From positions 1,302,001-1,366,000 of the forward strand of contig JAALGY010000032.1 in the NCBI GenBank assembly GCA_032358165.1: a stretch of DNA of 64,000 nt, given 5' to 3'. The translations under genes were made by a program, and so were the position numbers. Within the stretch, counting starts at the first letter, position 1, and each line of letters begins with the position of its first letter. The notes beneath the pieces are model-generated. The model searched no databases. It was not told the origin of the DNA and saw nothing but the letters and a program-made list of their open reading frames with translations. This document shows positions 63,901 through 64,000 of this stretch, in pieces. Source of the DNA: Diplosphaera chodatii. Its lineage: Eukaryota > Chlorophyta > Trebouxiophyceae > Prasiolales > Stichococcaceae.

Positions 63901-64000
63901 CGGACGAGGCGGAGGGGGTGCGCGCCGCCGCCCTGGCCGCCGGCCGCACCCTGGTCGACCTGTACACCCTCACCGCCCTGGAGCTGCTGCTGCCCGCCAT
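54917..64000 (+). CDS. GCN1: GCN1-like translational regulator (HEAT-repeat), 3' end beyond window
   Basis: ATG 54917 (MAESIMEAAFTASRL) is followed by 29 exons up to the edge: 54917-55022, 55141-55328, 55422-55638, 55746-56100, 56235-56499, 56602-56742, 56846-57028, 57125-57383, 57497-57588, 57695-57896, 58023-58318, 58453-58623, 58732 to about 59048, 59191-59321, 59426-59622, 59741-59955, 60091-60236, 60337-60465, 60589-60670, 60833-61014, 61162-61340, 61452-61569, 61723-61903, 62116-62327, 62464-62562, 62688-62846, 62955-63128, 63350-63538 and 63858 on. The eEF3-like HEAT core is plain: WRTKQGSIQLLGAMAYCAP, SVIRNPEVSVLVPTLL, LDTVFINTVDAASLALIVP, KAARIVGNM and DPLPEVRATAARALGSLL. About 1,450 residues precede it, as in full-length GCN1. 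GCN1 binds ribosomes and activates the kinase GCN2 on uncharged tRNA. The RWD-binding part is nearby or beyond the edge. Confidence 0.95.
60751..60799 (+). repeat. Short intronic tandem repeat (16-18 bp x 3)
   Basis: Three units of GTGCCCCTC(TG)CCACAAG lie in the GCN1 intron before exon 60833-61014 and add to its pyrimidine tract. Confidence 0.8.

Overview
This window looks like nuclear DNA of a green alga, most likely a compact trebouxiophyte/Chlorella-like genome. That placement is an inference from gene content, not a species call. The evidence is direct: almost every gene is split into many short exons (15 nt to about 1.15 kb) separated by roughly 80-350 bp GT-AG introns that mostly end in TGCAG; exons are GC-rich; and several products are of plastid or plant type, including biosynthetic threonine deaminase with a transit-like N-terminus, uroporphyrinogen-III synthase, an At4g37920-like plastid protein and a kinesin-14. 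There is no bacterial-style operon, CRISPR array, rRNA or intact tRNA gene. I rebuilt exons by requiring splice dinucleotides, matching intron phase across junctions, and continuity of recognisable domains. For most genes the phases close exactly.

Layout, left to right. 0-19 kb: the 5' end of a transportin-3-like importin (-), a SirB1/transglutaminase-core-2-like protein (+), a TLC-domain membrane protein (+), a zinc-finger/short-chain-dehydrogenase fusion (-), a monoacylglycerol-lipase-type hydrolase (+), a mitochondrial-type NADH-cytochrome b5 reductase (-), a kinesin-14 (-), and uroporphyrinogen-III synthase (+) followed within 25 bp by a 644-bp terminal-inverted-repeat element. 20-35 kb: a MYND-finger protein (+), a BFR1-like coiled-coil protein (-), a PP2C phosphatase with a long C-terminal extension (+), an At4g37920-like plastid protein (+), and a DHRS12-like dehydrogenase (-). 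35-64 kb: a large predicted protein joining WD40-like sequence to an RRM (-), a multi-repeat helicase-associated-domain protein (+), threonine deaminase (+), arginyl-tRNA synthetase (-) and GCN1 (+, running off the right edge).

Most genes are housekeeping or metabolic. Several neighbours are divergent with 0.4-0.7 kb between start codons, so shared promoters are likely (kinesin/UROS, BFR1/PP2C, WD40-RRM/HA, ArgRS/GCN1). The ArgRS/GCN1 pair is notable because GCN1 works in sensing uncharged tRNA. The less ordinary features are the zinc-finger-SDR fusion, the WD40-RRM gene model, the HA-repeat protein without a visible helicase motor, a TIR element carrying a tRNA-type B box, micro-exons, and an apparently high share of GC-AG introns. 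I found no clear novel defence-type or catalytic system.
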